From Brachionus manjavacas (Eukaryota > Rotifera > Eurotatoria > Ploima > Brachionidae), in assembly GCA_019054805.1 (NCBI GenBank), contig JAHQIY010000003.1:6572001-6636000 (forward strand): a stretch of 64,000 bases of DNA, read 5' to 3'. A program made the position numbers and the translations under genes. Positions 33,564 to 44,964 of the stretch are shown one piece after another. The notes below the pieces were generated by a model. That model ran no database searches and was not told the origin of the DNA. It was given only the letters and a program-made list of their open reading frames with translations. Position 1 is the first letter of the stretch. Every line of letters starts with the position of its first letter.

Positions 33564-35701
33564 TTAATTAAAGCTTAAATTATTTTGATCAAAATTGGCT
33601 TGGGAATCAGCCTCTTCAACTTCTTCGAAAATATGCTCAATTTTTGAATCCAGACTACTCTGTTTGCTGGGTCCTTTGCTATTTGACTTTTTACCATTTG
33701 GAGCAGTATTTTTACATTCAAAACTAGTCTGTTCCTCTTCTCTAATATTTATATTTGGTACAAGAAATATTTTTCCATTACATTCCTTGTTCAAAAAGTT
33801 TGCCAGAGGCAACTGATCAAAGCTAATGCCTTTTTGGTAGGGACTATTGTTCAGCTTTGGTTTGCGCCTTGGAGTTAGTGGCAAATGGGAGTTAGAGTAA
33901 TCTCTGTTCGTAAGCTCTTTAACAATTTCATAAGTCATATCTATTTCTTGAAGAAACGCAAGAAAACTTGCGTTCACCAATTTCGGTATTTGGGGTACAT
34001 TTGATAAAAGCAAGCTCGATTGAAATTTTTTTATTTCTTCCAGTTTTAGTGCTTCCAATTCAAATTTATCCAAAACTTCGCTAGCAATGTCCTGAATTAT
34101 ATTCCAATCTCTATTAATATCTTCTTCTGTAGTGTTAATAGATGTCACAGTAAAGCGTATGATGTATTTGTTTTTGACTCGCGCTGGTACTACATGAAGT
34201 CTTCCATCTTTGTTCAATTGCTTTAGTAATTGCTCAGTCACTTCGTTTTCTCCCTTTGAAAAAAAAATTGATTGTAAATAAAAAAATCTTATTTTATCAA
34301 TTTTACTTTTAATCTGAACACAACTAGACCCATATGTCTTTTGGCCACTATTTCGAACCTTTGGTCACATCTGACCAATTTTTCGAACAACTCAGCCAGC
34401 TCCACACCTTTGCGTATGTGGTTCTGAAGTCCCTCAATACCAAAAGAGCGAATGACAAACCAAAGTTTGAGAGCTCTAAATCGACGACTAAGACCCACTT
34501 GCCAATGCATGTAGTCAATAGCTGCACCCGAGTACTTGTGTTTTAGATAAAGCGGATTGACTGTGAATGTTTGATGCAGCCAGATGGAACTTTCAACCCA
34601 GAGACAAGTGCAGTCAAAGTGTACCATGAGCCATTTAGATGGATTAAATACAAAAGAGGTAGCATTTTCCATTCCCTCAAGAAAATGCCTGTATTCGGGA
34701 CAGACAAATGCACTTCCCGCGTAGGCAGCATCAATGTGCAGCCATAAATCTTCCGACTTACAGATAGGTCCTATTTCTTCAAGGTTGTCGAATGCGCAGA
34801 CTCCAGTAGTTCCAAGTGTAGCGCAAACAAAAAATGGTATCAAGCCATCTTTTTTGTCTTGTTCAATAGCTTCTTTCAGAGTCTCACCCCTTAGTCTGAG
34901 ATCATCATCAGTTGGAAGCAATCGAAGTCTGGTAATAGCTATTAGTGCTGATTTTTCTACTGATGAATGCGCTTGGTTAGAGCAGTAGGCGACAAGACGT
35001 CCATTTATTTCTGATTTTTCGATGTATTTTTCTACATCACTGCATCCATATTTGTCGAATATTCTAGATCTGGCTGCCAACAAAGCCAAATAGGTCGATT
35101 CACTCACACTTGTCTATTTCAAGGCTTTAAATGGACTTTTGTAAAAAAAGTAAAAAAAATACTTGTAAAACTCCTCCACCATAGGGTTCTTGGTTGGAGT
35201 TGAGAAATTTTTCTGGCAAACCTAAAGATTTGACTAACCAGTCCATCATTAATGACTCAAGTTCTGTTGCAGCGGGACTAGAGGCCCAAGTAAAGCCCAA
35301 ACAATTGATGGCATCAGAAATCATATCTCCGATCAAACTTGGAAATGAGTTGAGAGCTGGAAAATAGGCATGCATATGTGGGCTTTGCCAGTGTGTTATC
35401 TTAGAGATTTGTAGACTAAAATTAAAAAGAATAAAAAATTATTACCCCTGGCATTATAACACGTTCGACATCTTTGAATATTTCGTCCCATTTTTCACCT
35501 TTATCTGGAGCTTCACAAGGCAAAAGCTCCCGGATGTATCCAGGAACTACGTCGGGAAAAACTCTTCTTTTGCGAATATCCTTCAAATAATCGGCTATGT
35601 AATCAACAGCTTCTTTGCCTGAAAGTCAAATAAATAAAATGATTATTAATCAAATATTTTATTAATCAAATACCTTTGATTCTATATTCATTTAAATCCA
35701 T
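33564..35701 (-). CDS. HDC: Histidine decarboxylase (PLP-dependent, group II)
   Basis: Cytosolic enzyme that makes histamine from histidine, using pyridoxal phosphate. Five exons (35701-35674, 35618-35446, 35399-35163, 35113-34307, 34253-33564) join in frame into 644 residues; human HDC has 662, whereas aromatic amino acid decarboxylase has about 480. Signatures: [20 protein letters not shown] (about 69-88), [31 protein letters not shown] (cofactor-stacking His), [20 protein letters not shown] and [15 protein letters not shown] with the Schiff-base lysine (about 300). The substrate-specificity serine of HDC is present in [19 protein letters not shown], where the aromatic decarboxylase has glycine. 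The last exon carries [20 protein letters not shown] plus a 150-residue low-complexity tail, as in HDC, where the C-terminus is processed. All introns are about 45-55 bases. An acceptor-like TTTAG lies 16 bases before the ATG. Confidence 0.95.
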
Positions 35702-37525
35702 GTTAAATGATAGATATCTAAATTAAGATAAAATCTTGTAGAATTTTTTTGGTTTACTATTGTTAATTTTTGCTTTTAATTTCAGTGATTGAATAAAAAA
35801 ATTATAACTCAATGGAATAAAATAAAATTTTCTCCTGCTAAATTACAATTCACTGAGACGAAGGTATTGGGGAAATAAATAAATGTTGATTGATCTTGAT
35901 GAAATAAAAAATAATTCAAAGAGTTAATTAAATGTTTTACTGATGATTGATGTGACAAAAACTTTTGTTTATCGAATGTGATTCAGAAAAATTCAAAAAA
36001 GTTAGTTTTTAATAATTATCTTTCGAAACAAAGAATTTTTGATTACTTGACTAGCAAATAATTGTTTAATAACTAGATTTTAAAGATATTCGACTATTAC
36101 GCAGGTACTTTGTAAATTTAGTTCGCTTTGTAAGCTTATTTTAATAAAGGGCTATTGAGAAATTTTAATTCTTATTTTGTTAAGCATGCAAGTAAATTTG
36201 TTTTGTGATAATGAAAATTAATTTTCGTCAATTGAGTCAAATAAATTCTAGATGAGAATCGCGACTATCGGTTCTTGTCTGCGACCAATTTTGTTCAGCA
36301 AAATTGATGTTAGTTTTCATGCTAAAAAATTTTGTGCTTTGAGCAATTAATTTTATTTAATCAAGTTAAAAATGATTTCGTCAATTTATTAATCTTCAAG
36401 ATTATTTTCCTAGCAACTTTCATTAATTAAATTTAATTACAAAAATATTCATGTTTTTAAAATTTAAAAAAAAAATTTCTTTATATTCCAATTTCCTGGA
36501 ATTAATTGATTAACTTTTGGTAAGTTTTTTTTTGAAAAAATTTGAATTTCGCTACTGTAAAAAAAAGTGTGACTCTAAAATGACGCCAAAAATTGACCTC
36601 TTTAAGAGTAGATTTTTTTTTATTGAATATAAAGTCTTTTGAATTTGTTACAGTTTGTAAAAATAATTATAAAAATAGTTATGTACTTATTTCATAAATA
36701 TGTACATATCCATACCAAAGAATACAAAATGGATCATAATGATAAATGTGAAATACATTAAATTTAAATTTTCAAAATAATTCAAATAAAAATACAAATA
36801 TTTAGGCAACATTTTTAAAAATTTTGTTATTGAAATAAATTACAACAAATTAAATGTATGGAAATAAAAATCAAAATTAATTGACAACTGCTAATTGAAA
36901 TAATTTTTGATCTCTTTTACTGAAAATTCCTTTTATTTCCGTTGACTTTTTATATATAAATTTGAAAAAATGATAAGTTTTTAAAATTTTACTATATTAA
37001 TAGAATTTCTATATTTTTATTTCATTTGAGGATTATCTTCTTCAGGTTAAAAAAATTCAAATATAGTTTATACATTTATTCAATTAATTCAAAACAACAA
37101 AAATTAAAAAAAAAAGTTTGATAAAATAAAGGTACATGAAATAGTGTTAAATGATTAATTGATTCGATGATCTAAAAAAATAACTGGTGTTCAAAAAATA
37201 ATGTTCAAAATTTTTGACTAAAAATTTTAATTATAATAAATTAAAGTAAAAAAAAAATTAAAATACTCTAATTCACTGAATTTAGCCAAATTTTGTTTTG
37301 TAAAACCATTTAATAGACTTTAACAATTAAGAAAATTATAAAATCGAGTTGTCTCATGATTTACTAAAAAAAGGCAACCTAGAACACCTCCAGCTGTAAA
37401 TCAAAGCTGTCGTAATTTTTATCAAGAAAATATATAAAATATATTTTTAATTATTTTACTTTATAAAATACCTTATTTCAAATATTATTAATATTAATAG
37501 CAATTAAAATTTTATTTTTTTTTCC
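35702..37525. other. Intergenic AT-rich DNA upstream of histidine decarboxylase
   Basis: About 1.8 kb with no open frame or recognisable repeat. The proximal part should hold the promoter. Confidence 0.45.
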
Positions 37526-37640
37526 TAGCAGATAATGGAAAGGTGCTCATATCTTTTTTCAGTACCTTTTTGAGCAACGGCTCCGATCTAACACAGAAGA
37601 TGATTCATCTAGTGATGATGCACTAATTTTACCGAAGTAG
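37526..37640 (-). mobile_element. SINE, copy B (3' part only)
   Basis: About 100 bases match the tail and body of the 6.0-kb SINE (on the plus strand: GGTGCTCATATC, then CCTTTTTGAGCAACGGCTCC, then ATCTAACACAG). The tRNA-like head is missing; unrelated sequence follows. Confidence 0.65.
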
Positions 37641-37799
37641 TCACTAAACAAAAAATCAAAACCCAGCGGTTAACGATGCACCAAGAAAAATTTTAAGATC
37701 AAATAAAGAAGGAGTCGAACAACAACAGTTGACGATGTAATCAGTCACCAAAATATTAATTAAAATATTGAAATAGCCTAAGAAATTATAGATAAATGT

Positions 37800-38156
37800 G
37801 GGGTTGTGAAGTTCATTTCAATTCGATCTTTTCAATTCAGAAAAACTTGAATAACTTTTTTACTAAAAGAGATAATTTAGTTCTGTAAAATGCATAATGG
37901 TTAAGCAACTTTGCTTAATCCAAAAATATATGTCTGCAAAAACTCTGCAATGTAATTGCACACTTGATTGGAACACTTTTTAATGGGGTGCAAAATGCAG
38001 TAAAATTGCATGGTATTTTGCAGACTTATTTTACTGCATTGAGCAAATTTGCTTATAATTAAGCATTAAACAGAACTGAATTATCTCTTTTAGTTAAAAA
38101 GTTATTCAAGTTTTTTTGAATTGAAATGATCGAATTGAAACGAACTTCACAACCCC
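37800..38156. mobile_element. Mutator-like (MULE) MITE with 9-base target duplication
   Basis: A 357-base element with long terminal inverted repeats of about 95 bases (37800-37895 and 38062-38156). Both start GGGGTTGTGAAGTTC and continue TTTCAATTCGATC, then AACTTGAATAACTTTTT, then CTAAAAGAGATAATT with few mismatches. It is flanked by identical 9-mers GATAAATGT (37791-37799 and 38157-38165). A 9-base duplication with long inverted repeats is the hallmark of Mutator-like elements. No coding capacity. Target duplication and arms are still clean, so the insertion is fairly young. Confidence 0.82.
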
Positions 38157-38165
38157 GATAAATGT

Positions 38166-38909
38166 CTTTTTGATAAATAATTTCTTATGATTAATCAAAT
38201 CTTTTAATAATTAATTTATATGAGCAGGTAACTAATTAAAAAAGCCAACTAATAATTATTCAAATTCCTATTTTTTTCAACAAAAAATTAAATATAAATA
38301 CTCAATTTGATTCAAATTGAATTTAGTAAATAAATATTAAAGATGAGCTCTTTTTCAAAAGCGCACCATAACCCCTTACAAGAAAGAGGGCTTATAAAAT
38401 TTGAAAAGGGTCGTTTGTTTACAGTATAATTTTTTCAGATAGGTATTAATTTTTTAATTACAAATTTTTAAACTTGCGTATGTGTCTATAAATTTGATTA
38501 AATAAGGGTGTGACATGAATACCAAAATTACGCTTATTTTGTTTTACTAAATATTTGAAAATTGAGGCAAGTAAAAATTAAAAAATCACAGTTTTAAAGT
38601 AAAGTAAGGAAAAATTAAAAACCAATATTAACAAAAAAAATATTTATTACATAGAAATTATAATTGATTTATTACAACGAATAAATAAATTAGATCATTT
38701 AGTTAAAAAAATTTTGTAATTTTTTTCAGAAAATTACTTTATAAAACACAAAAAAAATCATATCTATTTTCAATCTATTTCATATTTGCTTATTCATTTT
38801 TTCTTTATTTAATATTAAATATATGAATGAAAAATTACTATTTTTATCATAAATGTTTGAATAAAATTAAAATTAAATTAGTAAAAAAAAAGCAATTTGA
38901 ATTCTCGAA
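38166..38909. other. Intergenic, 3' side of LRRC57
   Basis: AT-rich filler. No supported feature. Confidence 0.4.
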
Positions 38910-39727
38910 TTAATCGAATTTTCGTCTAGTAGCCGTATACCGTTCCATGTACTGATTTAAAAAACAAATTTTATAATTTAAAATATTATTAGAATAAAAA
39001 TTACTCTTTCATATCCGTCTAAAAGTTCGAAATCTTTTTTGGAAAACTGGTTACCATCAAAGTTTATTAACGAAACTTGGGAATCTTTTAGTATGCTAGC
39101 TGGTATTGATGAAACCTGGAGACAGTTATTTTCCAAACGAATGACTTTGAGTCGAGGACAAGCGGATATTTTATCACTTATAGATTTAATTTTATTTTCA
39201 TTTAAATTTAGCTCAATACAATAAAAATTCTCTACAAAATCCTCAATCTCTTGTATTTTATTCGAACTTAAATCAACAAAGTCCAATTGAGTCAGTTGAC
39301 TTAATTCTTTAGGTATGCTCGTCAATTGATTGTTATTAATAGATATTTTTTTCAAATTTTTTAATTGATGTAAACTGTTGGGAATATTCTTTAAAAAATT
39401 ATGACTCATGTCCAAACTTTCAAGCTTAACACAGCGACCTATTTCATCCGATATAGACTCAATTCTGTTATTGCTTATATTTAGAGTTTTCAAATTTTCC
39501 ATATTTGAAAACAAGTTCGATGTTAAAATGATAAGTCTATTGTTACTTAGATCAAGATTTCTGATTGATTTGGCTATTTGAAATAATTCTGGCGGAATCT
39601 TTTGAACTTCAAAATAATCTAAGGTTTAAAATAGATAGCAAAATACCTTGGTAAGCTTAAAGTCACGGAGCTGAAGGATCCCAGTCTTTTTTGCTTGTTC
39701 AATATGTTTTGATAGTTCATTACCCAT
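38910..39727 (-). CDS. LRRC57: Leucine-rich repeat protein LRRC57
   Basis: Small cytosolic leucine-rich repeat protein; its biochemical role is not well defined in any animal. Three exons (39727-39647, 39598-39005, 38951-38910) join in frame into 238 residues; human LRRC57 has 239. It begins MGNELSKHIEQAKKTGILQL, like the vertebrate MGNSAL start, with a myristoylation-type glycine at position 2. About seven repeats follow, for example LDLSNNRLIIL, LNISNNRIESI, LDMSHNFLKNIP, ISINNNQLTSIPKEL and VDLSSNKIQEI. The C-terminal signature CPRLKVIRLENNCLQ, then SIPASILKDSQVSLINFDGN, then LDGYERYMERYTATRRKF, is diagnostic. The introns are 48 and 53 bases; the first acceptor is CAAAAG|ATTCCG, chosen because it alone keeps the frame. 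Confidence 0.95.
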
Positions 39728-39867
39728 CTTTAGATAAAACTTTTTTACTATTAGATCTTTTAAAAAATTAAATAAATGAAAAATATGAATTAATTATTAA
39801 AATTTTTCTTTAAATGTTGTTTTTAAAAAGAACGATTTCAAAAAAAATTTAACAAATTTTTACTTAC

Positions 39868-40386
39868 GTTCCTGATGGGTCTTACAAAAACACTGGCTCC
39901 CAATTTTTTTTCGAAGAAAAATTATTTTTAAAAGTTTAATATATCATTTAGTTCGAATTTTTCTCTATTTTTGAAAATTAAACTAGTTTTTCTCCAAAAT
40001 TTTTATTTTTTTGTGAAAATTGAATATTTTTTTATTTTTAAAAACCTGACCCCCAACTGACCCCCATATTCCTTGAAGAGAATTCAACGAGCTTTCTAAA
40101 AATGTGCTTATTTTTTCTACAGGAAGTATAATTTATGAGATATTTTGATTAAAATAAAATACATTGGTTTTTATTGAAATCGAATTTATACGACAAACCT
40201 TTCGATAAAGAATTTTTGTAAGATTTTAACTGTTATTTATTTAGAAAAATCAAATTTAGATTTTTTTTGATTTTTTATTTGAAAGCTTGCATTAATAAAT
40301 AAAGTTTTGTTTTAATTTAAAAATTTTGAAATTTCTCAAATTTAAAAAATTGGGGGTCAGTGCTTTACTAGGACCTTTACTGATTG
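39868..40386. repeat. Inverted-repeat unit, MITE-like
   Basis: The left end reads GGGTCTTACAAAAACACTGG then CTCCCAATTTTTT. The right end, reverse-complemented, reads AGGTCCTAGTAAAGCACTGA then CCCCCAATTTTTT. The arms are about 35 bases with about 20-25 percent mismatch. The interior holds two CTGACCCCCA-type words near 40050. No target duplication is evident; superfamily unknown. Confidence 0.4.
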
Positions 40387-40439
40387 GTAAAAATAATTAG
40401 AGCTTTATTTTTCTAAATATTTGTAAATTCAAGTACTTG

Positions 40440-40615
40440 TAGGAGAGGTACCTATCACTTTTTCCAATACCTTTTTGAACAACGGTTCCGTTCTGGTACA
40501 GAGGTTATTGCATCGAGTATCATCTACAGCGCAATTATTACCCATCGAAACTGGCCCCCTTTTTTTAAATGATAGGGGTTTAAATATGCGTGCCGTACTG
40601 CAGAGATATTTTTAA
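40440..40615 (-). mobile_element. SINE, copy C (partial)
   Basis: Shares the tail and body of the SINE (CCTTTTTGAACAACGGTTCC, then GAGGTTATTGCATCGAG, then ATTATTACCCATCGAAACTG, then CTGCAGAGATATTTTTAAGA). It lacks the tRNA-like head with the B box. More diverged than copies A and D. Confidence 0.7.
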
Positions 40616-40979
40616 GATATATATAAATCAAATTTAAATTAATTTAAAAAAAAAAATTTATTCAAATTCCAAATTTATATTGCATTTACTGAAATACTAT
40701 ATTCTAATACAGTTTGATTTAAGAAATTGTTAGATAGAATTTTAATTATTGTAAAAAATTATTTTTAATTTTATTTGTAATAGTTTCAATGATTGATTAG
40801 TTGATAACCAGCTACAGTCAAAAATAATTATTCCATTGAAATTTTATTCATTTAATTCATAAGGTTATCTTAATTAATTTAATATCATTTAATAGGAAAA
40901 AATTTTCATTAAAATTAGAATATTTGAATGCACAATTTAATCCCAGACTAAGATAAAATAATTTCTATTACAAATACCA

Positions 40980-41290
40980 TTAAGCGAAAGATATGTCAGG
41001 GCTGGACTTACTAATTCTGTTCCATTACTTCTTAGACTGGTAAATGAGTACAGACGAGGTTTCGAATCTAGATTTGTTAACTATCCAACTCCGTTGAGTA
41101 TTTGCTACCTTGTCATAGACTCTTTTTTCTCTCAAAAACTTTTATGTCAATTTTCTGCCTTTCAAAAACATTTCATTTCATTAATTTAACTATATTTTAT
41201 AATTCTTATTTTATTTTTTAAATTTTATTTTTATTTTTCTCTGAAGGAGCTAACGCTCGATACAGATTTACAAAAAAATTAATAAATAAC
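40980..41290 (+). mobile_element. LINE 3' end, GGAGCT-hairpin family
   Basis: Plus-strand reading gives ERYVRAGLTN, then PLLLRLVNEYRRGFESRFVN, then YPTPL. This matches the end of the reverse transcriptase in the 45-kb copy (ERYVRIGLSH, then PLVVRLVDKYKAGFESR). It closes with CTCTGAAGGAGCTAACGCTC then GATACAG and a short A-rich tail at about 41290. Confidence 0.75.
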
Positions 41291-41398
41291 ACCATTTGCC
41301 ACTAAAATAATTAAAAGTATGAAAAAAATATGATTAATAAAGTCTAAATGATTAGCTTTATCTAAAATGCATTTTTTGGTACTGAATTGAATAGAAAC

Positions 41399-42275
41399 AG
41401 TGGTAATTCGCTACATGGATTTTACCAAATTTTACCTAAATTTACCAAAATTTACGTAAAATTCAATTTAAATATTGGTAAAAATTTGGAAAATTTATTA
41501 AATTTTATAATTTTTATCATCTAATTTAGTTATAGGGTCTATTTTCTTGTTTTGTTTGTCCATCTAAAGACAATTTTTGCTCTATTCCAAGCTTCTTTAA
41601 AAGTATAATTCTTGGGCAATTTTCCAATTTTCCTTTAAAAGAATTTTTAAGGCTAAATAATTTAATTTGGGAAAATTTTATTTTTAATTTTTTCGCTTCT
41701 AAGTTGAGAGTTTGTTAATAATAATTTAACGCAAATCTCCATTCAATTCGCCAGACTTGAATCCGATTGAAATGGTTTAGAACGATCCTTAAAATTTTGC
41801 TAGGAAAAAGGAGATTTCGGAAATTCCCAGAATTTGAAAAGACTTTGAGCCCGGAAAAATGTGAGAGATATATTAACTACTTAAAAAAGGTTATTCCTGA
41901 TGTAATAGCTAAAGATGGAGAGTAGTCAAATCAGTATTAAAATATAAGAAAAAAAATGTATAAACAAATTTAATAAATTTAAAAAATAAGTACTATTTTT
42001 ACCTATATTAAATAAGAATTGTACGTAAATTTACGTAAACAAAATAAAAATTTTTAAATGCTAATTTTTGAATCTCTTCAAAAGCAAAAATGAAAAAAAT
42101 TGAAAATTTTACTAAAAAATAGCATTAATTTAAACTTTTTTGGCCTTTTCTGGTTTTACAATTATTTTCAATTTTCTACGTAATCTAAATTTTTGTAAAT
42201 TTTCGTAAATTTACTATTTTTAAAAATGTTAATTTACGTAAAATTTGGCAAAATCCATGTAGCGAATCACCACTT
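41399..42275 (+). mobile_element. Tc1/mariner-like element remnant
   Basis: Inverted ends: CAGTGGTAATTCGCTACATG on the left, and on the right, reverse-complemented, AAGTGGTGATTCGCTACATG, continuing into GATTTT and repeated AATTTACGTAAA motifs. The interior on the plus strand at 41750-41930 reads SPDLNPIEMV, then EKTLSPEKCERYINYLKKVI and PDVIAKDGE, which is the C-terminal catalytic end of a Tc1/mariner transposase. The rest of the transposase is missing or unreadable, with a frame change after the SPDLNPIE box. It is an internally deleted, dead copy. Confidence 0.72.
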
Positions 42276-42623
42276 TAAAATGCAACAAAAAATTTAAAAT
42301 TTTGTTGAAAATTTGATAACAGATTTTGGCTCATTATTTTCAAACACTAGACTTTCTTTGATAAATTCAATTAATCTAGATATTTTTGCGCAAATTCATA
42401 AGTTTATGTTTATTGCTATTTAGCTTGTGACTTTCTCACTTAATAATGACCATTTTTCAAAATTTCATCTTTGAATAAAAAATAAATAAAACTAAATGAA
42501 AAATGAATGTCATATAATTATTATTTAAAGCAGTATTTTTAATATCAAAATAGAAAAAAAAAATATTTTTGTTAAGTAAATTCAATTAATTTTTATTAAG
42601 TATTGAAAAAGAAATGTACAATT

Positions 42624-43598
42624 TTAAAAATACCATATTGTCGAATAGAATATCATAAAATAATTAATTATTTCTGATGGCAGTCTGATAGGAACGCCTA
42701 AATAATTCACGAAATTTGACTTGACTTTACTTGTGTACAATTTGGAATAAAAAAAGTGCCTCGGAAGGCTAAAATACTGATTGGCAAAAATTTTTCCCAG
42801 CCAACCTTGGTTTAATTTTGCATTTTCTTCAAATAATTCAACACCAAGACCAGTTTTGTTTCTTTTTGAATCGAAAGAATCTGTCAAAAACTTCAATGAG
42901 TCTAACTCCAGGTAATATTCGTGAAAAATGATTTCGACTTCTTCACCGAACATGACTATGTATTCTCCAGTCATATGGTTGTAATCACAGACCGTGTCTC
43001 TGCTGTACATTTTTTCAAAATTTTTAACTACATCACATAGGGATTTTTGTTTTAGAAATGTGTTGAGATAGCACAAGTGTATTCTTGTCTTTTTAGCCGA
43101 TTTTTCGGAAAGACAAATTTCTTTACTGACACATTTTTGCTCATTTTTAAGAGAATAAAAAGAATTTTTATAATTAAAACTATTTTGGTCAATGTGAGAG
43201 CTGAATACGTCATAATTTTTTACTTTTACGGCGTAATATAAACTTGAAAAGCACATAAAATAATTAAAATCTCGTTTTTTGTTAAAAAAATTAATCATTT
43301 CGTTGAGTGTATGTAAGGTGCTTCGATTAAATGCTGATTTTGTGAGGCAACTTTTTCTATCTTGTTTCCGCATTGCTAGCCAGTAATCGTTTTTGAGTAG
43401 AAGATCGTTGCGTAGATTCAAAATGATATAATTTGAAAAAAGATAAAAATTGATAGATAACAATGAAATTATGGCAATCCAGTAGCGAAGTGACCTGAAG
43501 GTGGTGCATTTTTTGGAGTTTTCTTTCCGATGCATTTGATGTAATTGCGGATCACACTCATACTTTTTTTGACTATTTTTTTTAAACTTGAAATTCAT
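42624..43598 (-). CDS. Type II membrane protein, possibly a LicD/fukutin-like transferase
   Basis: A single-exon frame of 324 residues starting at the only in-frame ATG (MNFKFKKNSQ). A perfect acceptor (TTTATCATTTCAG) ends 7 bases before it, so a 5'UTR intron or trans-spliced leader is likely. A short basic tail, one membrane anchor at about residues 37-60 (RYWIAIISLLSINFYLFSNY), then a cysteine-containing lumenal-type domain give the layout of a Golgi type II enzyme. The segments YFMCFSSLYYAVK, EVEIIFHEYYLEL and YLGVPIRLPSEIINYF loosely recall the LicD/fukutin family (phosphosugar transfer), whose C-terminus often has LGxPVxxP. This is by eye and unsure. It may be a lineage-specific gene. 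Confidence 0.6.
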   Translation of the reverse strand: MNFKFKKNSQKKYECDPQLHQMHRKENSKKCTTFRSLRYWIAIISLLSINFYLFSNYIILNLRNDLLLKNDYWLAMRKQDRKSCLTKSAFNRSTLHTLNEMINFFNKKRDFNYFMCFSSLYYAVKVKNYDVFSSHIDQNSFNYKNSFYSLKNEQKCVSKEICLSEKSAKKTRIHLCYLNTFLKQKSLCDVVKNFEKMYSRDTVCDYNHMTGEYIVMFGEEVEIIFHEYYLELDSLKFLTDSFDSKRNKTGLGVELFEENAKLNQGWLGKIFANQYFSLPRHFFYSKLYTSKVKSNFVNYLGVPIRLPSEIINYFMIFYSTIWYF

Positions 43599-44379
43599 TT
43601 TGAGTCTGAAATGATAAAAGCGAGTTATTTTTATATTTATTGTATTCAAAAGTAATTTACATAATTTGAATAATCGAATATGTCCGCTTGTTGAATCAGT
43701 ATTCACATAATAAAATGATAGATCAAAGAAAATTGTTAAACAATTTTTAACTTGTATTCAATAAATTGTATAAATTAACCTTAGAATTATAATTTAGAAT
43801 TCATTTAATTTTTCAAAATTTAAATTAAACGACTATACGTATTTGATGCTAAATTAGAAATTTTCGATATAGTCTGTAGTAATGGCTTATCAAAAAGATT
43901 TGATGATTAATTGGAATCATGTGAATAATTTAAACTTTTCAATTAATAGAATTTAAAAATTAAAAATAAATTTTGATTATATTCATTTAATTTAAATGCC
44001 ATTTTTAGACATTTTTGCTTGAATTTATAAAATAAATAAAAAAAATTCTAAATAATTTTTTTCGATCAAAAACATTTATTAAAAAGCTTTTTAGGAGCCT
44101 TTTAATTGAATTTTTTTAGTATTCATTTTTTTTAATTTCATGATTTTTGGTGTGCTCAAATTTGAATAATTTAATTAAATTAAAAAAACAAATAACTTAA
44201 AAATTAGCAAAAAATTCAAAAGGTCGATTTTGATTATGAGACTGATCTCAAATAATTTTTAATCCAATTTTGTTATTACGACAAATTAATTTAGTATCTA
44301 AAAGATAAAAAACGAAACAAAATTATAAAAGTATCTAATTCATTTTATTATTATTTTTTTATTTATTTTATTTATTTGT
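43599..44379. other. Intergenic AT-rich DNA
   Basis: Upstream of the type II membrane protein gene. No other feature recognised. Confidence 0.4.
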
Positions 44380-44480
44380 ATATCTGTACCGAGCTAAAGC
44401 TCCTTCAGATTAAATAAAAAAAAAAATTAAAATAAAGTTAAATAAAATAAAATAAAAATAAAAAGTAAGAAAAAAATAAA
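44380..44480 (-). mobile_element. LINE 3' tail, GGAGCT-hairpin family
   Basis: On the minus strand, ATTTAATCTGAAGGAGCTTT then AGCTCGGTACAGATATAC and an AAATA tail. Only the last hundred or so bases of the element are present. Confidence 0.55.
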
Positions 44481-44564
44481 GTTTAAATGATATAAGTTAA
44501 AAAGTATTTAAATATTAAAATTAAAATCATATTAATTTTGATAGAGAGTAACAGAATACATATT

Positions 44565-44960
44565 TTTAAATTTATTTATTTATTTATTTCAGACTAGGCA
44601 AGGGTCCTCAAAGGACCACATTAACTAAGTATGCTGTGAAATAAAGCATACTTAAAAATTTTACAAAATAAAAATAAAAATATTTTAAGATATGATTGTC
44701 ATATTAAGTTATCTAATATAAAATTGAATAAAAGAAAAGAAAACGTATTTACAGGGACATAGTTCAATTTCATCTAAAAAAGGTGATGTTAATTGAGTCT
44801 TAGAATAATATATGGTCGTAATGGTAAAGGCTATTTTAAAATATTTGATGATTCAGGAAAAACGAAAGAAATAGTAAGGTAGCAATTACACAATGAAGTT
44901 GGGTACTCGATTTACTTGATTCGAAACCTTTGTTATTTAATTATATTTGAGCATTTTTTA
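44565..44960 (-). mobile_element. Stacked LINE 3' fragments
   Basis: First (44565-44660), a tail of AAATA repeats with a GGTCCTTTGAGGACCC hairpin word on the minus strand, of a different family. Then (44750-44940), a diverged copy of the LINE C-terminal end that is much better kept at 45.1-45.2 kb (shared AGCAATTACACAATG and TTGATTCGAAACC on the plus strand). The pieces lie head to tail, all minus, which suggests repeated insertion near one site. Confidence 0.5.
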
Positions 44961-44964
44961 TATT

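Noticed and set aside
33564-35701. Aromatic L-amino acid decarboxylase instead of histidine decarboxylase
   Set aside because: Serine in GLSRRF at the specificity position, the LHVVPARV-type C-terminal block and the 644-residue length all fit HDC better.
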